NCBI GenBank assembly: GCA_963774625.1
Contig: CAVZFQ010000015.1
Span: 247,406-311,405 of the forward strand
Length of the DNA: 64,000 nucleotides
Origin: VAXT01 sp963774625
GTDB taxonomy: Bacteria; Actinomycetota; Thermoleophilia; Gaiellales; Gaiellaceae
Reading direction: 5' to 3'
Shown: piece by piece, positions 1 to 7,329 of the stretch
How the letters are laid out: each line of letters begins with the position of its first letter
How positions within the stretch are numbered: position 1 is the first letter of the stretch
Notes under the pieces: generated by a model
What the model was told of the DNA's origin: nothing
The model's input: only the letters and a program-made list of their open reading frames with translations
Databases searched by the model: none
Program-made: the position numbers and the translations under genes

Positions 1-219
1 CTCCTCGACGGTCATCGAATCCCCTTCGATCGTGAGCACGCCGCGACCTTCCAGCACGACGTAGAGCTCGTCGTCCTCGTGCGCCTCCTGGTGGTCGGGC
101 TCGGGAGCGACAAGCACGTAGACCCCGACCTCCAGCCCCGGCGAGGTGTGCACGATCTCGTAGCCCCCATTGGCCGCGACCAGGCGCCGGCGAGTCCACT
201 CGACGTCCATCGCATCCAT
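1..219 (-). CDS. Cupin-domain protein (3' end beyond window)
   Basis: Only the first 73 codons lie in the window; the gene runs off the left edge. It starts at ATG 219 and reads MDAMDVEWTRRRLVAANGGY. A single-domain cupin signature follows at about residues 42-65: PEPDHQEAHEDDELYVVLEG, then GRGVLTIEGD. The His and Glu residues there are the usual cupin metal or ligand positions. Small cupins of this kind are binding or isomerase-type beta-barrels, and no substrate can be assigned. It is divergent from the acetate kinase-like gene, with only 31 bases between the starts, so the two share a promoter region. Confidence 0.8.
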   Translation of the reverse strand, partial: MDAMDVEWTRRRLVAANGGYEIVHTSPGLEVGVYVLVAPEPDHQEAHEDDELYVVLEGRGVLTIEGDSMTVEE

Positions 220-250
220 GTGGCCGAGCCTAGGCGATGATTGGAGGGAC

Positions 251-1162
251 GTGCAGCAGCAATCGGTCGTCCTCACCGTGAACGCCGGTTCGACGAGCCT
301 GAAGCGCCACCTCGTGAGCGGAAACGAGGCCCGAGTGGTCGCGTCGTTCGAGCGCGCGGACGCGGTCGGCCATCGCGTCGTCCACGGCGGTCCGACGTTC
401 CGCGAGCCGGTTGTCGTCGACGACGCCGTGATCGAGGCGATCGAGGAGCTCATCCCGCTCGCTCCACTACACAACCAGCCGGCCTTGCGGGCGATACGGG
501 AGGCGCAAGAGGCCCTGCCTGACCTCGTGCACGTCGCCGTCTTCGATACGGCCTTCCATGCGTCGATCCCGGAGGCCGCGGCGACCTACGCAGTCCCGCG
601 ACGCTGGCGTGAGGACTGGGGCGTACGCAGGTACGGCTTCCACGGGCTCGCCGTGCAATGGGTGGCCTCGCAGGTGGCGGCCGAGCGCTTGGTCGTGTGC
701 CATCTCGGCGGAGGCTGTTCCGTGACGGCGATCCGCAGTGGGTACTCGATCGACACCACCATGGGCTTCACCCCGCTCGAAGGGGTGCCAATGGCGACGC
801 GCTCGGGCTCCGTGGACCCGGGCGCCCTCCTCTATCTCCTGCGAGAGCGACGCCTCTCCGTCGTTGAGCTCGACCGCGCTCTCGAGCACGAGTCCGGCCT
901 CATCGCGCTCGGCGGACTCGACGATCCGCTCGGGCTCGACGTCTTCACGTACCGCGTTGCCGTCGCCGCCGGGCAGATGGCGACTGCTTTGGGCGGGCTG
1001 GATTTGCTGGCCTTCTCGGGGGGCGTCGGCGAAAATCGAGCTGACGTCAGAGACGCAGTCGTGGAGCGCCTGCGCTTCCTGGGCGATTTTTCCGTCGAAG
1101 TAGTGCCTGCGCGCGAGGAGCTCGTGCTCTCCGCGGCTGTGCGGGATCTACTCGGGCTCTAG
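251..1162 (+). CDS. Short acetate kinase-like protein
   Basis: Acetokinase family; the reaction would be acetate + ATP to acetyl phosphate + ADP. Recognisable motifs are VLTVNAGSTSLK at the N-terminus, GHRVVHGG (about residue 40), VAVFDTAFHASIPEAAATYA, RRYGFHG, CHLGGGCSVTAI, TTMGFTPLEGVPMATRSG and FSGGVGENRADVR. The phosphate-binding and catalytic blocks are therefore present. At about 303 residues it is roughly 100 shorter than typical AckA (about 400); about 45 residues are missing between the first two motifs and more in the C-terminal half. GTG 251 was chosen because GGAGGG lies just upstream and the family N-terminus follows directly. An in-frame start at 170 would overlap the divergent cupin gene. 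No phosphotransacetylase gene is adjacent. Confidence 0.85.
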   Translation: MQQQSVVLTVNAGSTSLKRHLVSGNEARVVASFERADAVGHRVVHGGPTFREPVVVDDAVIEAIEELIPLAPLHNQPALRAIREAQEALPDLVHVAVFDTAFHASIPEAAATYAVPRRWREDWGVRRYGFHGLAVQWVASQVAAERLVVCHLGGGCSVTAIRSGYSIDTTMGFTPLEGVPMATRSGSVDPGALLYLLRERRLSVVELDRALEHESGLIALGGLDDPLGLDVFTYRVAVAAGQMATALGGLDLLAFSGGVGENRADVRDAVVERLRFLGDFSVEVVPAREELVLSAAVRDLLGL

Positions 1163-1170
1163 GCGCGGCT

Positions 1171-1192
1171 TTTCCGCGCCGATCTGCGGAAA
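1171..1192 (+). terminator. Weak hairpin after the acetate kinase-like gene
   Basis: TTTCCGC (1171-1177) pairs with GCGGAAA (1186-1192) across an 8-base loop, 9 bases after the stop codon. There is no T-tract, so termination is only plausible. Confidence 0.35.
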
Positions 1193-1376
1193 GACGCCGA
1201 TGCCCTCAGGCCTTGATGCTCGAGCTCACACGACAAGTGACCTGGTACGCAACCGGCCTGACCGCGGTCGCGTTCCTGCTGGTCGTCTCCTTGGCCGCAG
1301 CCTGCGTGGCCTCGCTCGTCGAGCAGACCACACCTAGGACTAGCCTGCCCGAGGAGGGCGGTCGCTACTGGCCGGT

Positions 1377-2054
1377 CTACGGCTGGAAGAGGTCGCCACC
1401 CTCGCTGTCGCCGGGTCCCGGCGTCGACGCGAAGGTCGTTCCGTCCAGCCCTTTTGGCTGCACCCAGGCGTACGCGTCCTCGGCAATCCGAGGCGGGCCT
1501 GCGAGTAGGTCTTTCCAGGTGCTCGCAACCGTCCAGAGGTGAGCCTCACCCGCGAGGCGCTCGATCGCCGCCCGAGATTCTCCCGCGAAGAGGAACACGA
1601 CTTCCGAGTCGGTGACAAACACGTAGTGGCTCTCGAGGCCACTCTTTTCGAGGTCGAAGGGTGGCCCCGCGCGGATCAGCGACTGCGCGCGGTCGCGCGC
1701 GCCATCCCGCAGCGGAACGACGACGGCTAACCGGCTCATTTTCGGCCTCTGTTCAAGCAGCACCTTTGCGAGGTGCTCTGCGAGCTCGGACACGATCCCG
1801 GTCTGCGCAATGGAAGCGATGCGGATCGGTGCGTTGCCGCCACGTTCCAGCAAGAGTGTGGGCCGGCCGGCCAGCCGATCTCCGGGAGCACGCGCAACTT
1901 GGATCGTCGAGATCTCGTCGTAGCCGACCTCCGTGCGGACAGGACCGTTCCCGGACGAGCCCTCGAAGATCATGCCCTGCCGCCCCAGCTCGAGCTTCCC
2001 CGACTGGGACCCGCAGGAGGGCTCTTGCCAGGTCACGGCATAGCTCGTCCTCAT
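1377..2054 (-). CDS. Two-part protein: PH-like N-terminal domain plus small alpha/beta domain
   Basis: A 225-residue protein of unknown function. Residues 1-105 look like a small beta-rich (PH-like) domain (KLELGRQGMIFEG, then a YDEISTIQVAR region). Residues 106-200 are a separate domain starting MSRLAVVVPLRDGARDRAQ, with the motif RAGPPFDLEKSGLESHYVFV. That second domain is clearly paralogous to the N-terminal part of the protein at 11172-11927 (EAGPPFDLGDAGFEQHSVF). An in-frame ATG at 1739 follows AGAGG and may allow separate translation of the second domain. Start 2054 is the first ATG; no strong ribosome site was seen. The tail is Gly/Pro-rich and probably disordered. Confidence 0.65.
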   Translation of the reverse strand: MRTSYAVTWQEPSCGSQSGKLELGRQGMIFEGSSGNGPVRTEVGYDEISTIQVARAPGDRLAGRPTLLLERGGNAPIRIASIAQTGIVSELAEHLAKVLLEQRPKMSRLAVVVPLRDGARDRAQSLIRAGPPFDLEKSGLESHYVFVTDSEVVFLFAGESRAAIERLAGEAHLWTVASTWKDLLAGPPRIAEDAYAWVQPKGLDGTTFASTPGPGDSEGGDLFQP

Positions 2055-2136
2055 GGTCGCAGCTTGTCGAAACGCCGCCGGTGCAGCATCGGGGTCGGGC
2101 CGGAGCCACGTTGCGGGAAATCCGCAAACGTAAGCG

Positions 2137-2433
2137 TCAGGCCAGCGCAGGAATCAGGAGCTGCTCGTTTGGCGCGGCTGGAGCCAACGAAACGTAGACG
2201 CGCTCCGCAGTCGGATCGACCGCTTCGACCGAGTCGAACGGAAAGGCAACCAGGCGATTGAAGACATTCCCGACCCGGACGAGGAGCGAATGCACTCCTT
2301 CATCGCTCTCGAGGACGGCCTCAACGTAACCGATCGAAGTCGCGCCCTCGATCACTGCGTACCCCTCGCAGTTCCGAAGCGAGTACTCGGTCGTCCAACA
2401 GCTCGGCGTGGAATGTTCACGATGGCGGGACAT
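2137..2433 (-). CDS. Small PRC-barrel-like protein
   Basis: A 98-residue protein starting at ATG 2433, which follows a strong AAAGGAGG ribosome site 5 bases upstream; this decides the start against the longer reading from 2457. The middle (YSLRNCEGYAVIEGATSIGY, VEAVLESDE, LLVRVGN, RLVAFPFDSVEAV) has the small beta-barrel pattern of PRC-barrel-like proteins. The last stretch reads PTAERVYVSLAP. No catalytic motif is visible. It sits downstream of and on the same strand as the two-component genes, 96 bases apart, so it could be part of the same stress regulon. The family assignment is tentative. Confidence 0.65.
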   Translation of the reverse strand: MSRHREHSTPSCWTTEYSLRNCEGYAVIEGATSIGYVEAVLESDEGVHSLLVRVGNVFNRLVAFPFDSVEAVDPTAERVYVSLAPAAPNEQLLIPALA

Positions 2434-2529
2434 CTCAGCCTCCTTTTGTTTCTTCAAGGATCTCGGCGCGCCGAGGGGCCGCCATCGTGGAAATGACCGA
2501 ATCTGGGTTCGGCTTTTCCGCTGTCGAGC

Positions 2530-3192
2530 TCAGGCTTCGGGCTCTTCGAGCAGACCCTGCTCGAGGGCATAGTGGACGAGCTCGGCGCGGGTCTCCAGGC
2601 GCAGCTTCTGCATGACATGAGCACGGTGCGTTTCCACGGTTCGCACTGACAGGTAGAGCCTCTTCGCGATCTCCTGATTGGTGTGCCCAAGAGCCAGCAT
2701 TCGCAAGACCTCGCGTTCACGGTCGGACAGCGGGTCTGCCTCGGCCTTCGCGCGGTCTTCTGCCTGGGCCGCGACGAGACGTGCGCCGAGCTCCGGATGC
2801 ACGTACCGGCCTCCGCCGGCCACCTCACGGACGGCACCCACCAGTTCGGTGTGAGCCGCTTCCTTGAGGACGTATCCACTCGCCCCGGCAGCGAAGGCCT
2901 CGTGCACATACCGCGCGTCATCCTGCATGGACAGCACCAGCACCTTGGCGTCGGGAACCTCACGGAGCACCGCCGCGGTTGCTGCAATGCCATCGTCACC
3001 GGGCATGACCACATCCATCAGGACCACGTCCGGCTTGAGCGATCGAGCCTCGAAGACGGCGCCCCGCATGTCGCCAGCTTCGCCCACGACTTCCAGGTCC
3101 TCGTGGTCGTCGAGGAGCATTCGCAAGCCCGATCGGACGACTGCGTGGTCGTCGACAATCAGGATCTTGGTGGTCACCGGCTTCTTGTTCAT
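2530..3192 (-). CDS. NarL/FixJ-type response regulator
   Basis: Two-domain DNA-binding response regulator of 220 residues. The receiver domain (about 8-125) has the acidic pair in ILIVDDHAVVR, the phospho-acceptor Asp in PDVVLMDVVMPG, and the conserved Lys in GYVLKEAA. The C-terminal LuxR/GerE helix-turn-helix (about 155-215) reads LSDREREVLRMLALGHTNQE, then IAKRLYLSVRTVETHRAHVM. The start overlaps the histidine kinase stop by 4 bases, so the pair is translationally coupled and almost certainly cognate. Confidence 0.95.
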   Translation of the reverse strand: MNKKPVTTKILIVDDHAVVRSGLRMLLDDHEDLEVVGEAGDMRGAVFEARSLKPDVVLMDVVMPGDDGIAATAAVLREVPDAKVLVLSMQDDARYVHEAFAAGASGYVLKEAAHTELVGAVREVAGGGRYVHPELGARLVAAQAEDRAKAEADPLSDREREVLRMLALGHTNQEIAKRLYLSVRTVETHRAHVMQKLRLETRAELVHYALEQGLLEEPEA

Positions 3193-4832
3193 CTGAGCGG
3201 CACCTCGGCCGCGATCGTCGTCCCAGCGCCCTCCTGTGACTCGACAGTGAGCCGACCATCGATCAGGGTCAACCGTTCGTTCATACCGAGGAGCCCGAGA
3301 CCGCTGCCGTCGCGCGAGCGCTCGAACCCTTTCCCGTCGTCCTCGATCAGCACTGTCACGGATCCCTCTCGCTTGGTAAGCACGACGCTGACTCGGCGAG
3401 CCTGCGCGTGCTTGACGACGTTCGTCAGGGCCTCCTGTGTGATGCGGTAGAGCGCGGTCTCGACTTCCTCGGGGAGTCGCGCTGGCCCGAGCTGCTCGAC
3501 GAAATCGACCTGGACCCCGGTCTGCTCGCCGAAGCTCTCGACCAAACGCTCGAGGGCCGGGACGAGGCCAAAATCGTCGAGGGCTTTCGGCCGCAGCTCA
3601 ACCGCGAGGCGCCGAACGTCCTGCAGCGTGGCTACGACTAGGTCACGCAGATCGGCGATCGCCTTCCTCGGATCCGCGTCCGGAGGTAGATCCTCAACTG
3701 ACTGGAGGCCGAGCAGGATCGACGTCAGCGCCTGCCCCGTCTCGTCGTGCAACTCGCGGGCCAGCCGCTTCCGCTCGAGTTCCTGCGCCGACACGACGCG
3801 CCGCAGCGCGTCCCGAGCTACGCGCTCGGATAGTTCCACGGCCGTAGCCACTCGGGGCGCGAAAGTCTCCGCCAGCCGCAGGTCAGCGTCTGTAAACCGG
3901 GGGTCCGGCCCGAGCTTGTCATGGAGAGAGATCACGCCGAGCGGCCGGTCGTGGCCGACGAGCGGAATGTAGAGACCTGTCGTCGCCTGGATCCGCCGCG
4001 CAAATTCCTGGTCAACCTCGAGATCCTCAATGATCGAATCAACCCGCTCGCTGCGGCGACGTTCTAGGACCTTGCCCATCTTCGACTCGCTTCGCGAGAG
4101 CCGGGCTTCGCGAAGCGAGTCGGCGTTCTCGCCTGCTGCCGCACGCACGATGAGATCGCCGTCCGCGGCAGGAAGAGCGATCGTCACCAGACGCGTATCG
4201 ACCAGCTCGCGCAGGCTGTTGGCAACGAGCTCGAGTAGACGGATGAGATCCGTCTCTTCCGAGATCGCCGTCGAGACCTCGTGGAGCGCCTCGAGCTGCT
4301 TCGACCAGCGGGTGACCGACTCATAGAGCCGCGCGTTCTCGATCGCCACGGCAGCTTGGGCGGCAAGCAGCTGCGTGAGCTCTTCGTCCTCCTCGGTGAA
4401 GTCTTCGCCCCCGTGCTTCTCCGTGAGATACAGGTTCCCGAAGACTACGCGTCGCAGCCGGATCGGGACGCCGAGGAACGTGTTCATGGGCGGATGGTTG
4501 GGTGGAAAGCCCACCGAGCGCGGATCGCTGGAGAGATCGTGGAGGCGCAGGGGTTTCGCGTCCTGAATCACAGCACCGAGGATCCCTAGTCCGTGGGGCA
4601 GCTCGCCGATCAGCGCCTGCGTTTCGGCATCGATGCCCGTGACGATAAAGCGTTCGAGGCCGTGGCCGGTCCGGTCGATCACGCCGAGGGCCGCATATTG
4701 AGCGCCGGTCAGCTCGGCCGCTGCTTCGACGATCTTCAGGAGGACGGCGTCAAGCGAAAGCTCGGAGGAGAGCGCGATCCCCGCATCGAGGAGGGCTCGC
4801 AGGCGTTCCTGCGCGGTGCTAGCGGCTTCCAC
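3189..4832 (-). CDS. GAF-domain sensor histidine kinase (DevS/NarX-like)
   Basis: A cytoplasmic kinase of 547 residues. Two GAF domains (about 15-170 and 185-335) precede a HisKA_3 dimerisation region with the phospho-His at about residue 362 (LARELHDETGQALTS). The HATPase domain follows, with the N-box in ITQEALTNVVKHAQA, the G1 box in IEDDGKGF and the G2 box in GLGLLGMNERL. There is no membrane segment, so the signal should be a small molecule, redox state or gas sensed by GAF, as in DevS/DosT; no haem-ligand claim is made. It is the first gene of a two-gene operon with the NarL-type regulator. Confidence 0.93.
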   Translation of the reverse strand: MEAASTAQERLRALLDAGIALSSELSLDAVLLKIVEAAAELTGAQYAALGVIDRTGHGLERFIVTGIDAETQALIGELPHGLGILGAVIQDAKPLRLHDLSSDPRSVGFPPNHPPMNTFLGVPIRLRRVVFGNLYLTEKHGGEDFTEEDEELTQLLAAQAAVAIENARLYESVTRWSKQLEALHEVSTAISEETDLIRLLELVANSLRELVDTRLVTIALPAADGDLIVRAAAGENADSLREARLSRSESKMGKVLERRRSERVDSIIEDLEVDQEFARRIQATTGLYIPLVGHDRPLGVISLHDKLGPDPRFTDADLRLAETFAPRVATAVELSERVARDALRRVVSAQELERKRLARELHDETGQALTSILLGLQSVEDLPPDADPRKAIADLRDLVVATLQDVRRLAVELRPKALDDFGLVPALERLVESFGEQTGVQVDFVEQLGPARLPEEVETALYRITQEALTNVVKHAQARRVSVVLTKREGSVTVLIEDDGKGFERSRDGSGLGLLGMNERLTLIDGRLTVESQEGAGTTIAAEVPLR

Positions 4833-4976
4833 AGCTTGAGCGTATCCCGACGAGCTGCCGTAAACCCGCAGGAACGTTCACGAGGCTGCACCACACGCGA
4901 GCTGGGCGCCGCCACCTTTAGGCGGCGGTCGCCCAGGTCTCGTGCCGCCGCTCGTCGAGTGCCGCGATCGTGGCGA

Positions 4977-5099
4977 TCAGTGGCGGTGGTGGATGTGGCT
5001 GAGCTGATCTGCGAGGAAGAAGAGCGCTGCGATCCCCGCGAACCAGATTGCGACCACCAGTACGACAATCAGTGCATCTGTTGGCGAGACGATTGGCAT
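4977..5099 (-). CDS. 40-residue single-span membrane protein
   Basis: A very small gene with a convincing AAGGGAGG ribosome site six bases before ATG 5099. The product starts MPIVSPTDALIVVLVVAIWF, continues AGIAALFFLADQLS and ends HIHHRH. This gives one hydrophobic span (about residues 9-30) followed by a short His-rich cytoplasmic or exposed tail. It stands alone between the kinase operon and GAPDH. Function is unknown; a regulatory micro-membrane protein is one possibility. Ribosome site, hydrophobic pattern and clean stop support it, but homologues are needed to be sure. Confidence 0.6.
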   Translation of the reverse strand: MPIVSPTDALIVVLVVAIWFAGIAALFFLADQLSHIHHRH

Positions 5100-5229
5100 T
5101 TTGAGCCTCCCTTATTGACGCCTCGAGCGTGCCCATACCGTCGTCTGCGGCCATCAGTGGGACCACGGATCTCCCTCCGGATAACCCGCAACGCTTACGC
5201 AGCCGGGCCGCGCGCGCCCTGGCTCTGCG

Positions 5230-6252
5230 TTACACGTGCGCGGGCACCGGGGTCAGCACGCGCTGAGCGAGCTCGACTAGCCGGTTCGAATACCCCCACT
5301 CGTTGTCGTACCAGGCGACGACCTTCACCTGAGTGCCATCGATCACCATCGTCAGCGGTGCGTCGAAGATGGACGAGTACGGCGACTTGATGATGTCGGA
5401 CGAGACGAGCGGCTCCTCGCTGTAGCGGAGTATGCCGGCGAGCTCGTCGTGGTCGGCGCGCTCCTCGAAGAGCGCGTTCACCTCGTCGACGGATGTCTCG
5501 CGCTTCATCTCGACGGTTAGGTCGACCATCGATCCCGTCGGCACCGGGACGCGCACGGCGAAGCCCTGGAGCTTTCCGGCGAGGGCCGGCACGACGAGTC
5601 CGATCGCTTTAGCCGCACCGGTCGACGTGGGCACGAGGTTCGCCGCCGCAGCGCGCGCGCGACGGTAGTCCTTGTGCGGTCCGTCCAGCAACTGCTGGTC
5701 TCCGGTGTAGGCATGCACGGTCGTCATCAGTCCGTGGCGAATGCCGAGCGCCTCGTGCAGCACCTTCGCGACGGGCGCGAGGCAGTTCGTCGTGCACGAC
5801 GCGTTGGAGACGATGTCGTGCAGATCGGGGTCGTAGGTTTCGAAGTTGACACCAAGAGCGACCGTCACGTCCGGCTCCTTGGCCGGAGCGGAGATGATCA
5901 CCTTCTTCGCGCCTGCCTGGAGATGTTTCGCGGCGTCGGCGCGGTTCCGGAAGCGTCCGGTCGACTCGACAACGACGTCGACGTCGAGCTCGCCCCAGGG
6001 TAGGAGAGCGGGATCGGCCTTCATCGGTGTGACGATTCGACTGCCGTCGACGACGATTGCGCCCTCAGTCGCCTCGACTGTGCCGGCAAATGGTCCGTAG
6101 ACGGTGTCGTACTTGAGCAGTCGAGCGAGCATCGCCGGATCGGCGACGTCGTTGATCGCGACCCACTCGATGTCGGCGCCCGACTCGAAAGCGGCTCGGA
6201 ACGCTGCGCGACCGGTTCGTCCGAAGCCGTTGATGGCTACGCGGACAGCCAT
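5230..6252 (-). CDS. gap: Type I glyceraldehyde-3-phosphate dehydrogenase
   Basis: Converts glyceraldehyde-3-phosphate, NAD(P)+ and phosphate to 1,3-bisphosphoglycerate in glycolysis. The N-terminal Rossmann motif is VAINGFGRTGRAAFR. The catalytic Cys is in the family block SNASCTTNCLAPVAKVLHE, and the active-site His region is TTVHAYTGDQ. The C-terminal WYDNEWGYSNR block is also present. Length is 340 residues, as expected. ATG 6252 was chosen because GAGGAGGAAT precedes it and the standard MAVRVAINGFG start follows. The gene is monocistronic here; pgk and tpi are not adjacent. A 19-base element at 6342-6360, shared with the 17950 gene region, lies upstream. Confidence 0.96.
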   Translation of the reverse strand: MAVRVAINGFGRTGRAAFRAAFESGADIEWVAINDVADPAMLARLLKYDTVYGPFAGTVEATEGAIVVDGSRIVTPMKADPALLPWGELDVDVVVESTGRFRNRADAAKHLQAGAKKVIISAPAKEPDVTVALGVNFETYDPDLHDIVSNASCTTNCLAPVAKVLHEALGIRHGLMTTVHAYTGDQQLLDGPHKDYRRARAAAANLVPTSTGAAKAIGLVVPALAGKLQGFAVRVPVPTGSMVDLTVEMKRETSVDEVNALFEERADHDELAGILRYSEEPLVSSDIIKSPYSSIFDAPLTMVIDGTQVKVVAWYDNEWGYSNRLVELAQRVLTPVPAHV

Positions 6253-6341
6253 GATTCCTCCTCTGTCGAGTTTTACGATCCGATGGCGAGAGCATCGCTC
6301 CCGCTGGGGACGCGGGCATCGGCGCAAAACCCCTACTCGTG

Positions 6342-6360
6342 GCGACTAACTACTGATCTT
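6342..6360. repeat. 19-base direct repeat, copy 1
   Basis: GCGACTAACTACTGATCTT occurs here, about 90 bases upstream of the GAPDH start, and again at 18011-18029, upstream of the exported PQQ-like gene. In both cases the downstream gene is on the minus strand. Candidate regulator site or small dispersed repeat. Confidence 0.5.
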
Positions 6361-6380
6361 CACTCGCGCGGGCCGACCGC

Positions 6381-6989
6381 TCAAGCGGCTGTGGACTTGC
6401 GTCGACCTCCTCCGAGAACGGCGAATGCGAGGATGATGAAGCCGATACCGCTGAGTAGCAGCGCGATTCCGACGACGACGCTGAACAGCGCGATCTGCTC
6501 CGCCATGTAGGAGACGTTGAGCGCTGTCGCGAGCGCAGTCTCGGTCACCCACGTGTTGCGGGCGCCGTTCGGGATCGGCTCGCCCTCCTCGTCCTTCGCG
6601 GCTGCCGCCTCGTCGCTGGTTCCCTTCGGGTCGTCCGGGCTCGCCGCGGAGACGTAGCGCCCCATCTGCGCGTAGGTGTTGCCGCCCGAGGACTCGAGTG
6701 CGTGGATGCGCATGTACTGGGCGAAGCAACGCGCGTCGCTCCCGTTCTCGATCTCCTTCTCCGCCACGTCGCACGACGGAATGTCCACGTCGGTGAGACC
6801 AGCTTCCGCCACGGCCGCTTCTGTGTCGTCCGGGTTCATGTCCTCCGAACCGACGATGAACTCTCGCTTCAGCTCGTCGCTAACGGTGTTGCGCGCGTTG
6901 ATGCCCAGGGCGAGCGATCCGACGCCGAAGGCGATCATGACGACGCCGGCGACGATTCCGCCGATCTCGAGAATCCTGCGGGTATCCAT
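6381..6989 (-). CDS. Two-span membrane protein with acidic loop, unknown function
   Basis: A 202-residue protein with one membrane segment near the N-terminus (IGGIVAGVVMIAFGVGSLAL, about 9-29) and one near the C-terminus (FSVVVGIALLLSGIGFIILA, about 170-192). The roughly 140-residue loop between them is acidic and probably extracytoplasmic. It contains two Cys (IPSCDV, DARCFAQ) and ends in a Lys/Arg tail. The start at 6989 follows AGGAGG. This architecture recurs in actinobacteria, but I know no assigned function. It is co-directional with GAPDH, which lies downstream; the 128 bases between them carry the repeat at 6342-6360. Confidence 0.8.
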   Translation of the reverse strand: MDTRRILEIGGIVAGVVMIAFGVGSLALGINARNTVSDELKREFIVGSEDMNPDDTEAAVAEAGLTDVDIPSCDVAEKEIENGSDARCFAQYMRIHALESSGGNTYAQMGRYVSAASPDDPKGTSDEAAAAKDEEGEPIPNGARNTWVTETALATALNVSYMAEQIALFSVVVGIALLLSGIGFIILAFAVLGGGRRKSTAA

Positions 6990-7050
6990 GCCCTACCTCC
7001 TGTTCTGGTGGTCGCTCAAGGCGGCATGTCAGACACGCCTGAACGTGGGG

Positions 7051-7329
7051 TCAGTATGGACTCCGGACGTCTACTTCGCGAGACAGCCGCTCGGCGCGCT
7101 CCTTGATCCCGTGCAGCATCTTCCGCTCCATGATGAGCGAGCCCGGCTCCATCGGCAGCATGCCGATCCGTGCAGCGAGTGTGGCCAGGCGGAAGCGGTT
7201 GCGGCTGATCAGCCTGGTCGTGCCTCCCGTCTCTTCCAAAACGAACGTCCAGACCCAGTTGCCGTCCTCGGAGCGCCAGGCAAGCACGTGCCGGCGACCC
7301 GAAAGGGCTGCCGTACGGCAACCGCCTTC
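7051..7329 (-). pseudogene. 3' remnant of an SRPBCC-family gene
   Basis: Only the C-terminal 80-90 residues of an SRPBCC (START-like) protein are present: NWVWTFVLEETGGTTRLISR, NRFRLATLAARIGMLPMEPG and SLIMERKMLHGIKERAERL match the usual C-terminal half of such proteins. The family is normally about 150-190 residues. Here the reading frame is cut by the stop codon of the upstream OLD-type nuclease (7330-7332), which is in the same frame. A GTG at 7287 could start a 78-residue peptide, but it has no clear ribosome site. The likely history is deletion or replacement of the 5' half when the nuclease gene arrived. Confidence 0.65.

Noticed and set aside
1216..1542. Plus-strand frame with a hydrophobic N-terminus (TGLTAVAFLLVVSLAAAC)
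   Set aside because: Half of it lies opposite the better-supported 1377-2054 gene, its C-terminal part is low-complexity, and no ribosome site was seen. The hydrophobic start is suggestive but not enough.
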